From the NCBI RefSeq assembly GCF_964204645.1, contig NC_134030.1, positions 13,484,447-13,548,446 of the forward strand: a stretch of DNA of 64,000 nt, written 5' to 3'. Under the pieces are notes generated by a model. It had not been told where the DNA came from. It searched no databases and saw only the letters and a program-made list of their open reading frames with translations. This document shows, in pieces, positions 43,343 through 52,808 of the stretch. Both the position numbers and the translations under genes were made by a program. Every line of letters begins with the position of its first letter. The first letter of the stretch is position 1. This DNA is from Tubulanus polymorphus. Taxonomy: Eukaryota > Nemertea > Palaeonemertea > Tubulaniformes > Tubulanidae.

Positions 43343-43425
43343 TGCGCGCGTGCGTGCGTGCGTGTATATATATATATATATATATATATACTTCAAATAC
43401 TTCAAATGTCAAATTGTCAAATCAG
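42561..43425 (+). repeat. Family B repeat, 5' part
   Basis: Begins GGCCAGCCGTAGGCTGAGCC after TTTA, exactly as at 53095, and follows that copy through 'ggtgttcacgtg' and the 'ttagccatgtgc' block. It ends in a microsatellite where P2 coding homology begins, so it or its flank has replaced the P2 left arm. Confidence 0.75.
43303..43390 (+). repeat. (TG)n-(TGCG)n-(TA)n microsatellite
   Basis: Uninterrupted TG dinucleotides, then TGCG tetranucleotides, then about twelve TA units. Open frames through it (Cys/Val/Arg/Tyr repeats) are artefacts. Confidence 0.95.
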
Positions 43426-43699
43426 TAGATTATGAATTTAAGAAGTTAAAAGAATTAATAATCCATAAGAAATATCTAATTACAAATATTGATAGAGTTA
43501 CTAACAAATATGGAGATAAATTAGTTATACACTTAGAATATGAAGGATTAAAAGGAAATACTATAAATTCAGAACATATTTACCGGATAGATTTCATAGA
43601 TTATCAAGTGAAGATCTAGAAGAATTATGTTCTGGTGATTTCTATTTCGTATACAAAGGTAAGAATGAAAAAGGGCATCATGAAATAGATTTCAAATAA
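43426..43699 (+). pseudogene. P2 copy of the terminal 108-residue gene
   Basis: The first frame contains VTNKYGDKLVIHLEY. A frameshift near 43580 leads to a frame with SSEDLEELCSGDFYFVYKGK and GHHEIDF before TAA (43697-43699). It aligns with the P1 gene at 37969-38295 from the coil onward. The 5' end is missing, cut at the family B/microsatellite junction. In P1 this gene abuts the terminus opposite polB. Here it is followed directly by the penton gene, so the arm has been rearranged. Confidence 0.7.
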
Positions 43700-43716
43700 G
43701 AAAATATGTAAAATAA

Positions 43717-44471
43717 ATGGCGGAATTAAAAGAATACAGAATATTTGTTGATTCAAGAAAACTTACTAATTATAAATCTCATAATTTACTAGTTCAATTA
43801 GATAGAGAATTTAAGAATTGTGTAGATTTAAAATTAGTTAATATAAGTTCATGTAATTCTTTTTATAATATATCAGATAAAACTTTTGAACATAGAGGGT
43901 TTATGATTTATATGAGAAATAAAGATAAATGGTTTCATATATTTTTAAAACCAGGATTATATAATTTAGAATCATTAGCGCAGGAAATTAATAGAAGAGC
44001 TCGGTTGAAAATCGGGGGCACTTCTGTATATGAAATTAAATTTAATAAAATTGATAGTACTAATAGAATAAGAATAAAGATATCTAATGAACAACATAAA
44101 TTTATGGTAAACAAACCACTGGCTAAAATGTTAGGAATTAAACCTCTTACAGTTACTGGAAACGCAGAAGGCAGCTCAAATATAATACCTTTTACACACT
44201 TTTATATTTATTGCAATTTAATCGATCCTACAAATCTTTCAGAGCAACTAAGGGAACAATTTGTAGTTTAAGTATACTAAATATTTTACCGCTAAAAAAT
44301 GTTAAACAATTTGGAACTCAAATAAATTATAATTTAACTGAATGTGATTTCAAACCTTGTATTCCACATTTCAATAATTTTAAATTAGAAATAAGAAATC
44401 AAAATGGTTATTTAATTGATTTGAATAACTTTCCTGTGATATATGAATTAGTTATAAGATGTAAAGAGTAA
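43717..44471 (+). pseudogene. P2 minor capsid (penton-type) protein
   Basis: Starts MAELKEYRIFVDSRKLTNYK in AAAATAAATGG and parallels P1 27601-28356 to the shared IDLNNFPVIYELVIRCKE end. A frameshift at about 44245 separates the two frames. Most differences from P1 lie in the middle (residues 55-70 and 150-165), which suggests constraint at the ends or a variable surface loop. Confidence 0.75.
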
Positions 44472-44487
44472 TTTTTTCACTATATAA

Positions 44488-44845
44488 ATGAATATAACTG
44501 TTGGGTCGAGTATATGTTTTGGGTTTGATTTTAAACATGAGAAAGAAATGAAATTTAACATTACTGATGTAATTACACATATCAAAAATATTACATTTTC
44601 TAATGAAACAACATTTGAGTATGAAACAACAATAGATAAAGAAACTTTAAATGTAGAAAAGATTACTAATTTAATTAGAGAATCTTTAAGATTTTATGAA
44701 TTAGATGAAGATTTTATCATCGATGATATTAAAAAAAATAATGATTGAAATATATACAAATGAAACTAGTAATGAAATAAATGTTGATTTAATCATCACT
44801 AAGATAACTAAATATTTTGATGATAGTAATTTTTTTGATAAATAA
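44488..44845 (+). pseudogene. P2 copy of the 117-residue gene
   Basis: Begins MNITVGSSICFGFDFKHE. The frame is lost in the A-run at 44733-44738, and the rest (ETSNEINVDLIITKITKYF) is readable in another frame to TAA at 44843. The start signal CACTATATAAATG is kept. Confidence 0.7.
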
Positions 44846-45040
44846 ATGAGTGATAATAAGTGGATTACTATCAGTTGGAACTGTTGATTATTCAATGGTA
44901 TTAAAAAAGTATTTAAAATGGGAAGTGTTAATGTTGATAGATTTGATATAAATGATATTTTAAAATTAACATTAGCAGTTACTTTATCTAATTTAACTAT
45001 TGATTATTTGGAAAAACAAAAATATATTCCTCCCATATAA
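44846..45040 (+). pseudogene. P2 copy of the 73-residue membrane protein gene
   Basis: Starts MSDNKWI in GATAAATAAATG. About 25 bp present in P1 are deleted after the first codons, and the frame is lost. The C-terminal part (DRFDINDILKLTLAVTLSN) remains readable. Confidence 0.65.
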
Positions 45041-45064
45041 ATGCATAATTTTTTTGCTAAATAA

Positions 45065-45487
45065 ATGGCTTCTGCAATTATAACTTTTATAGGATCGGCA
45101 ATTGTTAACGCTTTAGCATTTACTGGTGGCGGTTATTTATTTAAGCATATTGATAAAAATAGTTCATTAGGAGAACAAAGAAGACATAACTTAGCATTAG
45201 AGAAATACAATAAAGCAGCGGAAGAATATAGAGAAAAACGACAAAACTATATGGATTACATCATTAAAGAATTATATGATGAGAAGATTTCACATAGAGA
45301 TTTTCAATCAGTTGATGATGCAATGAGTTTATATAACGCAGTAACAAATAAAGAAAAATTACATCTATACAAACCTAAATTATCAGATTATTATACCCCA
45401 AGTAATGAACAACAGAAATATGAAATAATATGGATTTTAGGTGGAACTGTTATTGTTATATTTGTTGCTTATAAGTTTACTAATTAG
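45065..45487 (+). CDS. P2 two-TM protein, intact 140 residues
   Basis: Differs from P1 28976-29398 at only a few positions (for example IITFIGSAIV for IITIIGSAIV, MDYIIKELYDEK for MDYINKELYDQK). N- and C-terminal membrane helices and the RRHNLALEKYNKAAEEYREK coil are unchanged. It is intact although most neighbours are broken, probably because it is short. The start is in GCTAAATAAATGG. Confidence 0.7.
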   Translation: MASAIITFIGSAIVNALAFTGGGYLFKHIDKNSSLGEQRRHNLALEKYNKAAEEYREKRQNYMDYIIKELYDEKISHRDFQSVDDAMSLYNAVTNKEKLHLYKPKLSDYYTPSNEQQKYEIIWILGGTVIVIFVAYKFTN

Positions 45488-45506
45488 TAATTTTTTTTCT
45501 AAATAA

Positions 45507-45941
45507 ATGGAAGATAAAGTTGATAATATTGATATTATTCCTCATGATATAAATAAAACTAAATTAAAAACATATTTAGAAAAACAAATATTAGAATTTG
45601 AAAGTGACTTAAAGATAAAGAAGAAAAAATATTTAAAAAGTAAAATTATATATTATCTTATTATTAGTGGTTCGGTTACAATTAGTTCTGTAATAACATT
45701 TCTAGCAATATTCAGTCCATTAACACCTTTAGCTATATCAATTGGTGTATTAGGATTAAGTTCAAGTGTTTTAACTGGTATAAGTTCAAAATTAAATATA
45801 AAAAGTAATAAAGAAAAAATTAAAACTAATATAAAAGAAATTAATAAATTGAAGAATACACTAGATTATATAATAAGTTTAAATGGTTATATAACAGTTG
45901 AAGAACAAGATAAATTATTAAAAGAATTAATAAATTATTAA
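45507..45941 (+). CDS. P2 membrane-hairpin protein, intact 144 residues
   Basis: Nearly identical to P1 29418-29852 (MEDKVDNIDIIPHDINKTKL...), including both hydrophobic helices and the final EEQDKLLKELINY. The changes seen are mostly silent or conservative. The start is in TCTAAATAAATGG. Confidence 0.7.
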   Translation: MEDKVDNIDIIPHDINKTKLKTYLEKQILEFESDLKIKKKKYLKSKIIYYLIISGSVTISSVITFLAIFSPLTPLAISIGVLGLSSSVLTGISSKLNIKSNKEKIKTNIKEINKLKNTLDYIISLNGYITVEEQDKLLKELINY

Positions 45942-45957
45942 TTTTTTAATTAAATAA

Positions 45958-47325
45958 ATGGTAGATAGTTTTCCAAAAGCTTTCCAATATAATAAATCAA
46001 TTAAATATAATATTCCTGCAATAGATTTTAATAAAGATATTACATATAGAAATGAAGTTTTAGATTCATTAACTAATTTAGAAATTTATGTTACTGAAAC
46101 TAATATTTCATGTATATTTAATTAATTTTAAAAAATTGAAAGATGAAAAACAATGGTTATTAAAATCTAATATGAAGTATTGGCAGAACCAATTAAATTT
46201 TGCTGTTTATTGCGCAACAACAGGATGCGGAATTAGTTGGAATGATCATTTGAATAATTCTAAATATAAATTAATTTAATAAAAGTTTATTTAGATTTCA
46301 TACATACTTTCAAATCAGAATAATATTAAATGAATTAGAGTGCGCTTTACCAGGATCTAGGTATTTTAAAGAATTAGATAATAATATTAATTTATCAAAG
46401 TTTTATAAAATTTGTAATAAATTTAATATCGATATAAATAATTCTGATTGTAGAACAAAAATTGGAACAATAAGATCACTTCCTTGCCCTAAAAAGATTG
46501 CAGAATATTGTGCACTTCCCATACCATCTAATAGTTTTTATAATATCTATAGTAATAAATTAGGTTATGGTAAAAATAGAAACTAAGGATTTAGAAACAT
46601 TAAATTTCAATAAATTACCGACATTTTATGATAATTTAAAACAAGATAACAATAATGGTTGGGTTTATTTCATTTTAGAAAATAATGAAGGTTTTACAAA
46701 ATCAGGTATACATAGAATAAATCAATCTATTAGAACTTATTTGATATGTATTTTAGGTGCGCAAGTTGAAACAAGATCCCCAATAATTGGAAATTTAAAT
46801 ACATCATTTGATACACAGAAACAATTCAAAGTATTATTTGAAGATTCTATTCATAATGATAAAAATAGATTGATTCCAGAAAACATTGTAAAATATCAAA
46901 ATTATTTAGATAAATCACATATTAGATTAAATTATTGTATAGGCCCTAATCTATTAATTATTTCTAATGATTTAGTATTAAAGATGGGAAATATAATTGG
47001 TTATAATAATCTAATTAAAACTGCAACAATAAATAATTCATTTGGATTGAATGATATAAATAAAAAGATAATTACTGCTCCAAAATTAATGGAAGGTGAA
47101 AAAAATTAAAAACATATTCATTCAACAGAAACTAAAACTAATAATATTAAATTAAATAATGATTCTAAAATAAAAGATTACAATACATCAGAAGATATAA
47201 AAACTGATAATATTCAACATGAAATAATTAAACTAAATGATGATAATAAATCCCATGAAAATACTAAATTAGCTATAACTTGTATAGGAATTGTAATCGG
47301 AGGAATATTATATTTTAAATTTTAA
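45958..47325 (+). pseudogene. P2 copy of the 433-residue gene
   Basis: Homology to 29869-31170 runs through the whole interval: FPKAFQYNKSIKYNIPAIDF at the start, NMKYWQNQLNFAVYCATTG at 46170, ICILGAQVETRSPI at 46750, and LAITCIGIVIGGILYF before TAA. It is broken by frameshifts near 46090 and 46280 and by a stop at 47107. It contains about 100 bp near 46440-46560 (PCPKKIAEYCALP-like) that P1 lacks, so the family has a variable middle. Confidence 0.7.
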
Positions 47326-47341
47326 TTTTATTAGTATGTAA

Positions 47342-48776
47342 ATGGATGTAGAAGGTGGAGAAGATTATGAAATGGACAGCATAGGAAATAATAATGAAGG
47401 ATATATTGATGATGATTATAATGATGCAGAAACTAATATTGATAATGATGATGAATCAGCATATAATTCTAATTTAGCAGATTGTGGTTATAAAGGCCCA
47501 TCAACAGATGAATTTGATAGAAGAACTAGATCGAGAATAAATCCTGAAAATGAAAATCCAGATTTAGTAAAACAAAATTTAGAATATAATGAATATATTT
47601 ATAATTTCAAACCTATATTTGAAAAAACTGGATATAATATAAATACCAGAGGCGCTAGACTTTTAGTACAAGAATTAAAGTTTTTAGATGGTGAATATTA
47701 TCATCGTTTGAAAGATGATTATTATATTGATATCTCTTATAAAAAACAAGAAAAAATATTAGCAGAATCAACTTTGCTTAAGTTTGACTCATTACTATCT
47801 AGAATTAAGAGAATAAGAAATAGTAATGAAATAGAAGATGTAACACAAGAAGAAATAAATCAAAATAAAAGAGTATTTAAACAAAGAATTAATAAATTAT
47901 TTGAAACAATCGATAATAATTTAGAACCAGAAAGAAACTCTGAACAGAATATAAATTCCAAAACTAGTAAACTTAAATCAAATAAAGTTCCAATTGAAAA
48001 ACTTTTACCAAATGGATTAATTGATGCAACAGATCAAGAATTAGAAGATTTAGATATATTTTCTGATAAAGCAATTAGAGAAATTATTAGTTTAAGACTT
48101 GCATCTGATAAAATTGCACATGATAAAAGTATAAGAGATTTTAAAATTAGAACTTCAGAAAAAGAATTAACTGATAAAAATAAAGAAATAGAACAATTAA
48201 AGTCTGATCTTGTTCGTCAAGTAATTGATGAAATAGAGTATAGGCAAAAAGAATTATGATTAGAAAAAGAAATTAATAATTTAAAAGATAATTTAGAAGT
48301 ACAGAAAGAAGAAATTAAATTATTATTAAAATCATATGATTTTAATAATAATAGATTAAAAGTTATTTTTAAAGATTTGTTGATGAAACCAAATTCTGAA
48401 ATATAATTGAAAGATAGGATAAAATTATTATTTAAATTAGAAGGAATAACAATTCTTTCAATTCTAACAGCTGTAACTATGTTATTCACAACAATTGGTT
48501 TAGCAATATCATAATAAACTGGATAAACCCCCGAATGATAATAATTCTATACAAGATAAAGTTAAAGATGGTTTAAAGAAATTAGCAAAATATTTATGGG
48601 AACTATCTAAAAAATCTGCTGCAGCATTACCAGGAATTATTGCATCAATTGTTGGTTTTATATTGAAATCTGCAGGAAACGTTATTAACTTTGCTGCTGA
48701 ACATATTATTTTATTTTTAATTACAGTTGTAAGTGCTATTATTCTTGGATTAGTAAACATGATAAAAAATAATTAA
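47342..48776 (+). pseudogene. P2 copy of the large coiled-coil/membrane protein gene
   Basis: 305 codons are open from MDVEGGEDYEMDS, passing the point where P1 is frameshifted (KIRTSEKELTDKNKEIEQL). A stop at 48257-48259 then interrupts the coiled coil, and further breaks occur near 48405 and 48513. The hydrophobic C-terminus (KSAAALPGIIASIVGFIL) is readable to TAA at 48774. The acidic N-terminal region differs most from P1. Confidence 0.7.
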
Positions 48777-48792
48777 TTTTTTTGTTAAATAA

Positions 48793-49833
48793 ATGAGTGG
48801 GAGTTATATCAATCCTTCTAAGAATCATAGAATATCTAATGCTATTAAAGCAGAAAGATCTCATCATATAATTACTCATAACCCTTCTAATATTAGTCCC
48901 GATGAAACTTTATATGTTAGAATTCCGAGATAAACACAAAATACTTTTTATGTTCTAAATAGTATTTATTTATCAGCCGATATAAAAGTAATCGGTAATA
49001 ATAAAATTATGTAGAAAATTGTAGATAAATCGATAAAAAGTATTTATGGAAGCAAATATAAAATTCCATTAGACTTTGAATTGATAAATAATAATGCGCC
49101 TTTATATAAATACGCAATTCAAGAAGACGTTATATTCGAAATAACATTTGCTCCTGTTAATGAAATTGTAATATCTAGCGTTAATAAAGATATAAGTTAT
49201 AAATTATCGAATATATGTTTAGAATATGATACAGTAACTGATGAAAATATTTCAAGTATAATTCAAACTAAATACAATCAAGGATTTTCATTATTATATG
49301 ATTATATTGATAAATTTAAAACCGTAAATATTAATGCAAATGATGAAATTATTAATGAGAATATTAACTTCCCAAGAAGATCTATTAAAGGTATATTAAT
49401 ATTTTTTACCATTGCAACATATACTAATGGCGCAATAAATGTTGATAATTATTATAATCCTGAAATAACAAAAGTAGAAATAACTATCGAAGGAATAGCA
49501 AATAAAATATTTTGTCAAGGAATGAGAATGATTGATCAATGGCCAGAAATTAGAAAACATTTTATGAATGAAAAAGTGAAATCATCTGAAAATTGTAATA
49601 TTAATCAAATTGATTATTATACCGGTAATAAATATGCATTACGGTTAGATTTTAGAACAACAGAGGATAATTCATTACATGGTTCTGGAAAAAAATTACA
49701 AAACACTAAAGATGGAATACAATTATTCATGACAAAGAATAAAGGAATCAAAAATTTTAAAATGCACATTTATATTATATCTGACGCGCAATTAAATATT
49801 GTAAATTCTCAATTAAATAGTGTTATGTATTAG
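48793..49833 (+). pseudogene. P2 major capsid protein, internally deleted
   Basis: Starts MSGSYINPSKNHRISNAIKA, with a stop near 48932, and lacks ~70 residues corresponding to the end of the first barrel of P1 (including FMHYKDLW). From 49081 on, 250 codons are open and almost identical to P1, including LDFRTTEDNSLHGSGKKLQN. It cannot give a normal capsid subunit. Confidence 0.82.
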
Positions 49834-49865
49834 AATTTTAACTTTAATAAAAATTTATATAATAA

Positions 49866-50477
49866 ATGGAAGGTGGTAAAGTATATAAACATATTCCATA
49901 CATCGATACACATGAAAATAATGATGGTTTATATTATGTAATACCTTGTAATATAGCTTTGATATTTGATCCTATTTTCAAAATTTATAAAACTAAACTA
50001 ATAGAAATCGATAATAATAAAAGTGGTGTTGTTGATAATTTAAGTAATGTAATTGATCATAATGTAATACCTTCTACATGTAATAATGTAATACCTACTA
50101 CATCTAATAATGTAATACCTTCTACATCTAATAATGAAATAATATTAAATGTTAGTGAAAATAGAAATTATTGTGGATATTGTAAAAGTGAATTTTCAAA
50201 CGCTACATCAAATTGGAATAAACATATGAATACAAGGGTACATATAAATAATGTTATAGAACGTGTTGGTTTAAAAGAATTTATAGAACACCCATTTAGA
50301 TATGTTACAAAGTTTGTTTCAAGTCAAAAAGTAAATGGTGAAAAAATATATGAAGATTTATTATTAGCAACACCTAATAAAGATGAATTAGATCTTACCG
50401 ATGCTAATGAAATATTAGGATCAAACACTGTAAATGAAATATTAAGAGCTAATAAGAACACTAATAAAGAACACTAA
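49866..50477 (+). CDS. P2-specific zinc-finger protein, 203 residues
   Basis: Starts MEGGKVYKHIPYIDT in TAATAAATGG. It has three tandem copies of a 9-residue NVIPSTSNN-like repeat (about residues 65-90) and one C2H2/U1-type finger, YCGYCKSEFSNATSNWNKH with a following His. The C-terminal half is helical and acidic. P1 has no homologue at this place; P1's only similar fingers are in polB and the VLTF3-like gene. It is intact. It may be a nucleic-acid-binding regulator; function unknown. Confidence 0.6.
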   Translation: MEGGKVYKHIPYIDTHENNDGLYYVIPCNIALIFDPIFKIYKTKLIEIDNNKSGVVDNLSNVIDHNVIPSTCNNVIPTTSNNVIPSTSNNEIILNVSENRNYCGYCKSEFSNATSNWNKHMNTRVHINNVIERVGLKEFIEHPFRYVTKFVSSQKVNGEKIYEDLLLATPNKDELDLTDANEILGSNTVNEILRANKNTNKEH

Positions 50478-50487
50478 TAAAGATTCT

Positions 50488-50688
50488 ATGAAACATAAAG
50501 TAGAAAATAATGATAAATTTGATTGGATGAATAAGCATAACAATGAAACAACTATTGATGATGCGGTAAAAAAGGTGAAAAATAAGTATAAAAATAATAG
50601 AGAATTTGAAGAAGAAAATTCGGTAGAGAATTTGAATAAATTGTTAGGGTCTGATAGTGAATTGGAGAGTGATGATGAAAGTGATTAA
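50488..50688 (+). CDS. Small acidic protein, 66 residues
   Basis: MKHKVENNDKFDWMNKHNNE, a charged helix, then a tail of Ser/Glu/Asp (DSELESDDESD). It follows the zinc-finger gene by 10 bp, but the ATG lacks the T-run/TAAATG context of other genes. It may therefore be a broken-off C-terminus of that gene or of a longer one. Low-confidence gene. Confidence 0.4.
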   Translation: MKHKVENNDKFDWMNKHNNETTIDDAVKKVKNKYKNNREFEEENSVENLNKLLGSDSELESDDESD

Positions 50689-50719
50689 GATATTAATTAT
50701 ATTTAACTCAAGAAGTAAT

Positions 50720-51170
50720 AAAGGTTGAAAATTGTATAAAATAATAGTAAATAAAAAAGGGGGTTTTAAGTATTTAAGTTATCTAATACATATCTAATAC
50801 ATATCTAATACAATCTAATACATAAAATATCTTATTTTATAAACTGATATTCATATGGAAATTGAAACCTCAGTAATAATAAATAACCTTTATTATTTTC
50901 AAACTTATTCATATATTAGTTGAAAAAATAAAAATAAATTGGTTGAAAATTGTATAAATAATATTTATTTTAAAGGGGGTTTTAAGTATTTAAGGTATCT
51001 AATAGGGTATCAGGTATTAGGGTATCTAATGGGGTATCAGGTATTAGGGTATCTAATAGGGTATCTAATACATAGGTATACAAATTGTTATTTTATAAAT
51101 TTATATTCATAGGGAAATTGTAGTCTCAGTAATAATTTTCAACCTTTATTATTCTTTAATTTATTCATAT
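50720..51170. repeat. Tandem duplication with TATCTAATA iterons
   Basis: Two ~215 bp units (from about 50723 and 50938) share GGTTGAAAATTGTATAAA, GGGGGTTTTAAGTATTTAAG, then a run of short repeats, then TATTTTATAAA, 'tctcagtaataat' and 'cctttattatt'. The short repeats are TATCTAATACA in unit 1 and GGTATCTAATAGG/GGTATCAGGTATTAG in unit 2. The right unit runs into the ATPase 3' end, so the left unit includes a duplicated ATPase tail. It sits between the + and - gene blocks. Confidence 0.75.
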
Positions 51171-51699
51171 ATTCATCATGTAATTCAGTAGGTATAATTT
51201 GATTTTCTTCCAATGATTGTTGCATAGATTTTTTATCTTTGTTATAAAATAAAACTAGAAATCTTATATTCTCCCTAAAGTCTTTAACAATTGAATTATA
51301 TTTTTGATTTAAAACCCATGTTGTTATCCCAAAATGTCTTCCAGAGAAAGCTAGATAACATAACTCACTTTCTCTCACTTTTGAATCATGTAAATTTGCG
51401 CAATCATCTACAATGAATAATGTATTTGATCCTTTATAAGTATCAATTGCTATTTTAATACAATTATCTAAATTTTCTTTTACTGTTTTAGGATTTAATA
51501 TAATAAACTTTTTTATCTTAGCTATATCTCTATTATATGTTTTATTCATTTCATAAGTAGGGCAGAATAATATTATATTATCAAAATGATTCTTATAAAT
51601 AGTTTCTAACAAATCTAATATGAAATGTGTTTTACCACAATTGGTTACACCAGTAACTAACATATTATGCGGTTCAAATATAAATAAATCTTTATTCAT
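51139..51699 (-). CDS. P2 packaging ATPase, intact frame
   Basis: 186 residues. Walker A-like VTGVTNCGKTHFIL, Walker B TLFIVDDCANLHD and SGRHFGITTWVLNQ are all present, and no stop occurs where P1 has one. The C-terminus is about 15 residues shorter than in P1 and ends KLKNNKG at the edge of the tandem repeat, where the P1-type ending (RLQHPFKYEF) is replaced. The ATG is in AATAAATG and overlaps the integrase end by 8 bp. It may be the only uninterrupted ATPase in the window. Confidence 0.82.
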   Translation of the reverse strand: MNKDLFIFEPHNMLVTGVTNCGKTHFILDLLETIYKNHFDNIILFCPTYEMNKTYNRDIAKIKKFIILNPKTVKENLDNCIKIAIDTYKGSNTLFIVDDCANLHDSKVRESELCYLAFSGRHFGITTWVLNQKYNSIVKDFRENIRFLVLFYNKDKKSMQQSLEENQIIPTELHDEYMNKLKNNKG

Positions 51700-52802
51700 T
51701 TATTCTTTTAATTTTACTTGATAAAATCCATTCATTAAATTTATCATCATATCCTTTATATTTCACCAGAGAATACTTTTTTCCTTTAAGAGTTTTTGTT
51801 TTCAATACTTTTTCTATTTTGTATTCTATTTCATCTGGATTTGGTACAAGTGATAATTCTTGTTCATAGAAATAACCTAATATTTCTTCATCTTTTAGAT
51901 CTTCTTATTTATAAACAAATGGTTTAGTTAATATTATCTTTTTAATCTTCAATATTTCTTCAGTAAAATTAGGGGTATAACCTTTATAAAAGGTTTTTCT
52001 ATATTTAGATATTCTTACGTGTTGTCCTATTTTAAATTTAGGTTCTCCGAAATCATGTGTAACAAACGCTCGATATAAATTATTCCAAACTATTTCCGAA
52101 TTATCTTCTTTTCTAGCTTGTATAGGTTTCATATTTATAGAACTATGTTTAGAATTATTATAACCTTTCACTAAATCATCTAACACATCGATATATTTAT
52201 ATGTTTCATTAGCAGTAAAATATTTCCACATTCTAGTTTTCAATGTTTTATTAAATCTTTCTATAATAGATGGTTTTTTATCTGAGTGTGTTGAAAAATA
52301 ATCTACATCGTTATCAGATAATAGTTTTTTAAAATGTTTGTTATAAAATTCTTTACCTTCATCAAATTGTATCTTATCTGGAATAGCTTCTTTAAATATA
52401 AATTTAAAAGCATTTGTCACTTCTATTCCAGTTTTATTTTTGATTGGAATTGACCATGCGTATCGACTGAATATGTCTATAACATTTAATATCCAGAAAT
52501 CTTTTGTTGTATTTTTCTAAGTTCTTCATGTCAATTAAATCTGCTTGCCATTGTTGATCGATATATGAAACCATAACTTTTCTTGTTAAATAAGTTTTAT
52601 CCATTTTCTTGTGGATTTGATATGTTGGTTGATTTTGTAACCATGATTTCAATTCACTATATTTTATATCACCATGTGGGTGCCGTACTGCACCATTTTC
52701 ATTATCAGATTTAATTTTATTCCATAATTCTGAAACGTTAGAATATGATACTTCACTTTCTGGGTTATAATATAACTCTCTTAAATATTGTTCTTTTTTC
52801 AT
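51692..52802 (-). pseudogene. P2 integrase with chromodomain
   Basis: N-terminal region MKKEQYLRELYYNPESE; first D in QWQADLIDMKN; then a frameshift near 52430; second D in IQFDEGKEFY; E in IIERFNKTLK. After a stop at 51905 the chromodomain part (EYKIEKVLKTKT, LVKYKGY) continues to TAA at 51692. It is inactive. It is more diverged from P1 than the capsid genes are, so P2 integrase may come from a different Polinton lineage. P3 integrase is much closer to P1. Confidence 0.85.
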
Positions 52803-52808
52803 CTTATT

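Noticed and set aside
43206-43428. Cys/Val/Arg/Tyr-rich and His/Thr-rich frames
   Set aside because: Produced by the TG/TGCG/TA microsatellite.
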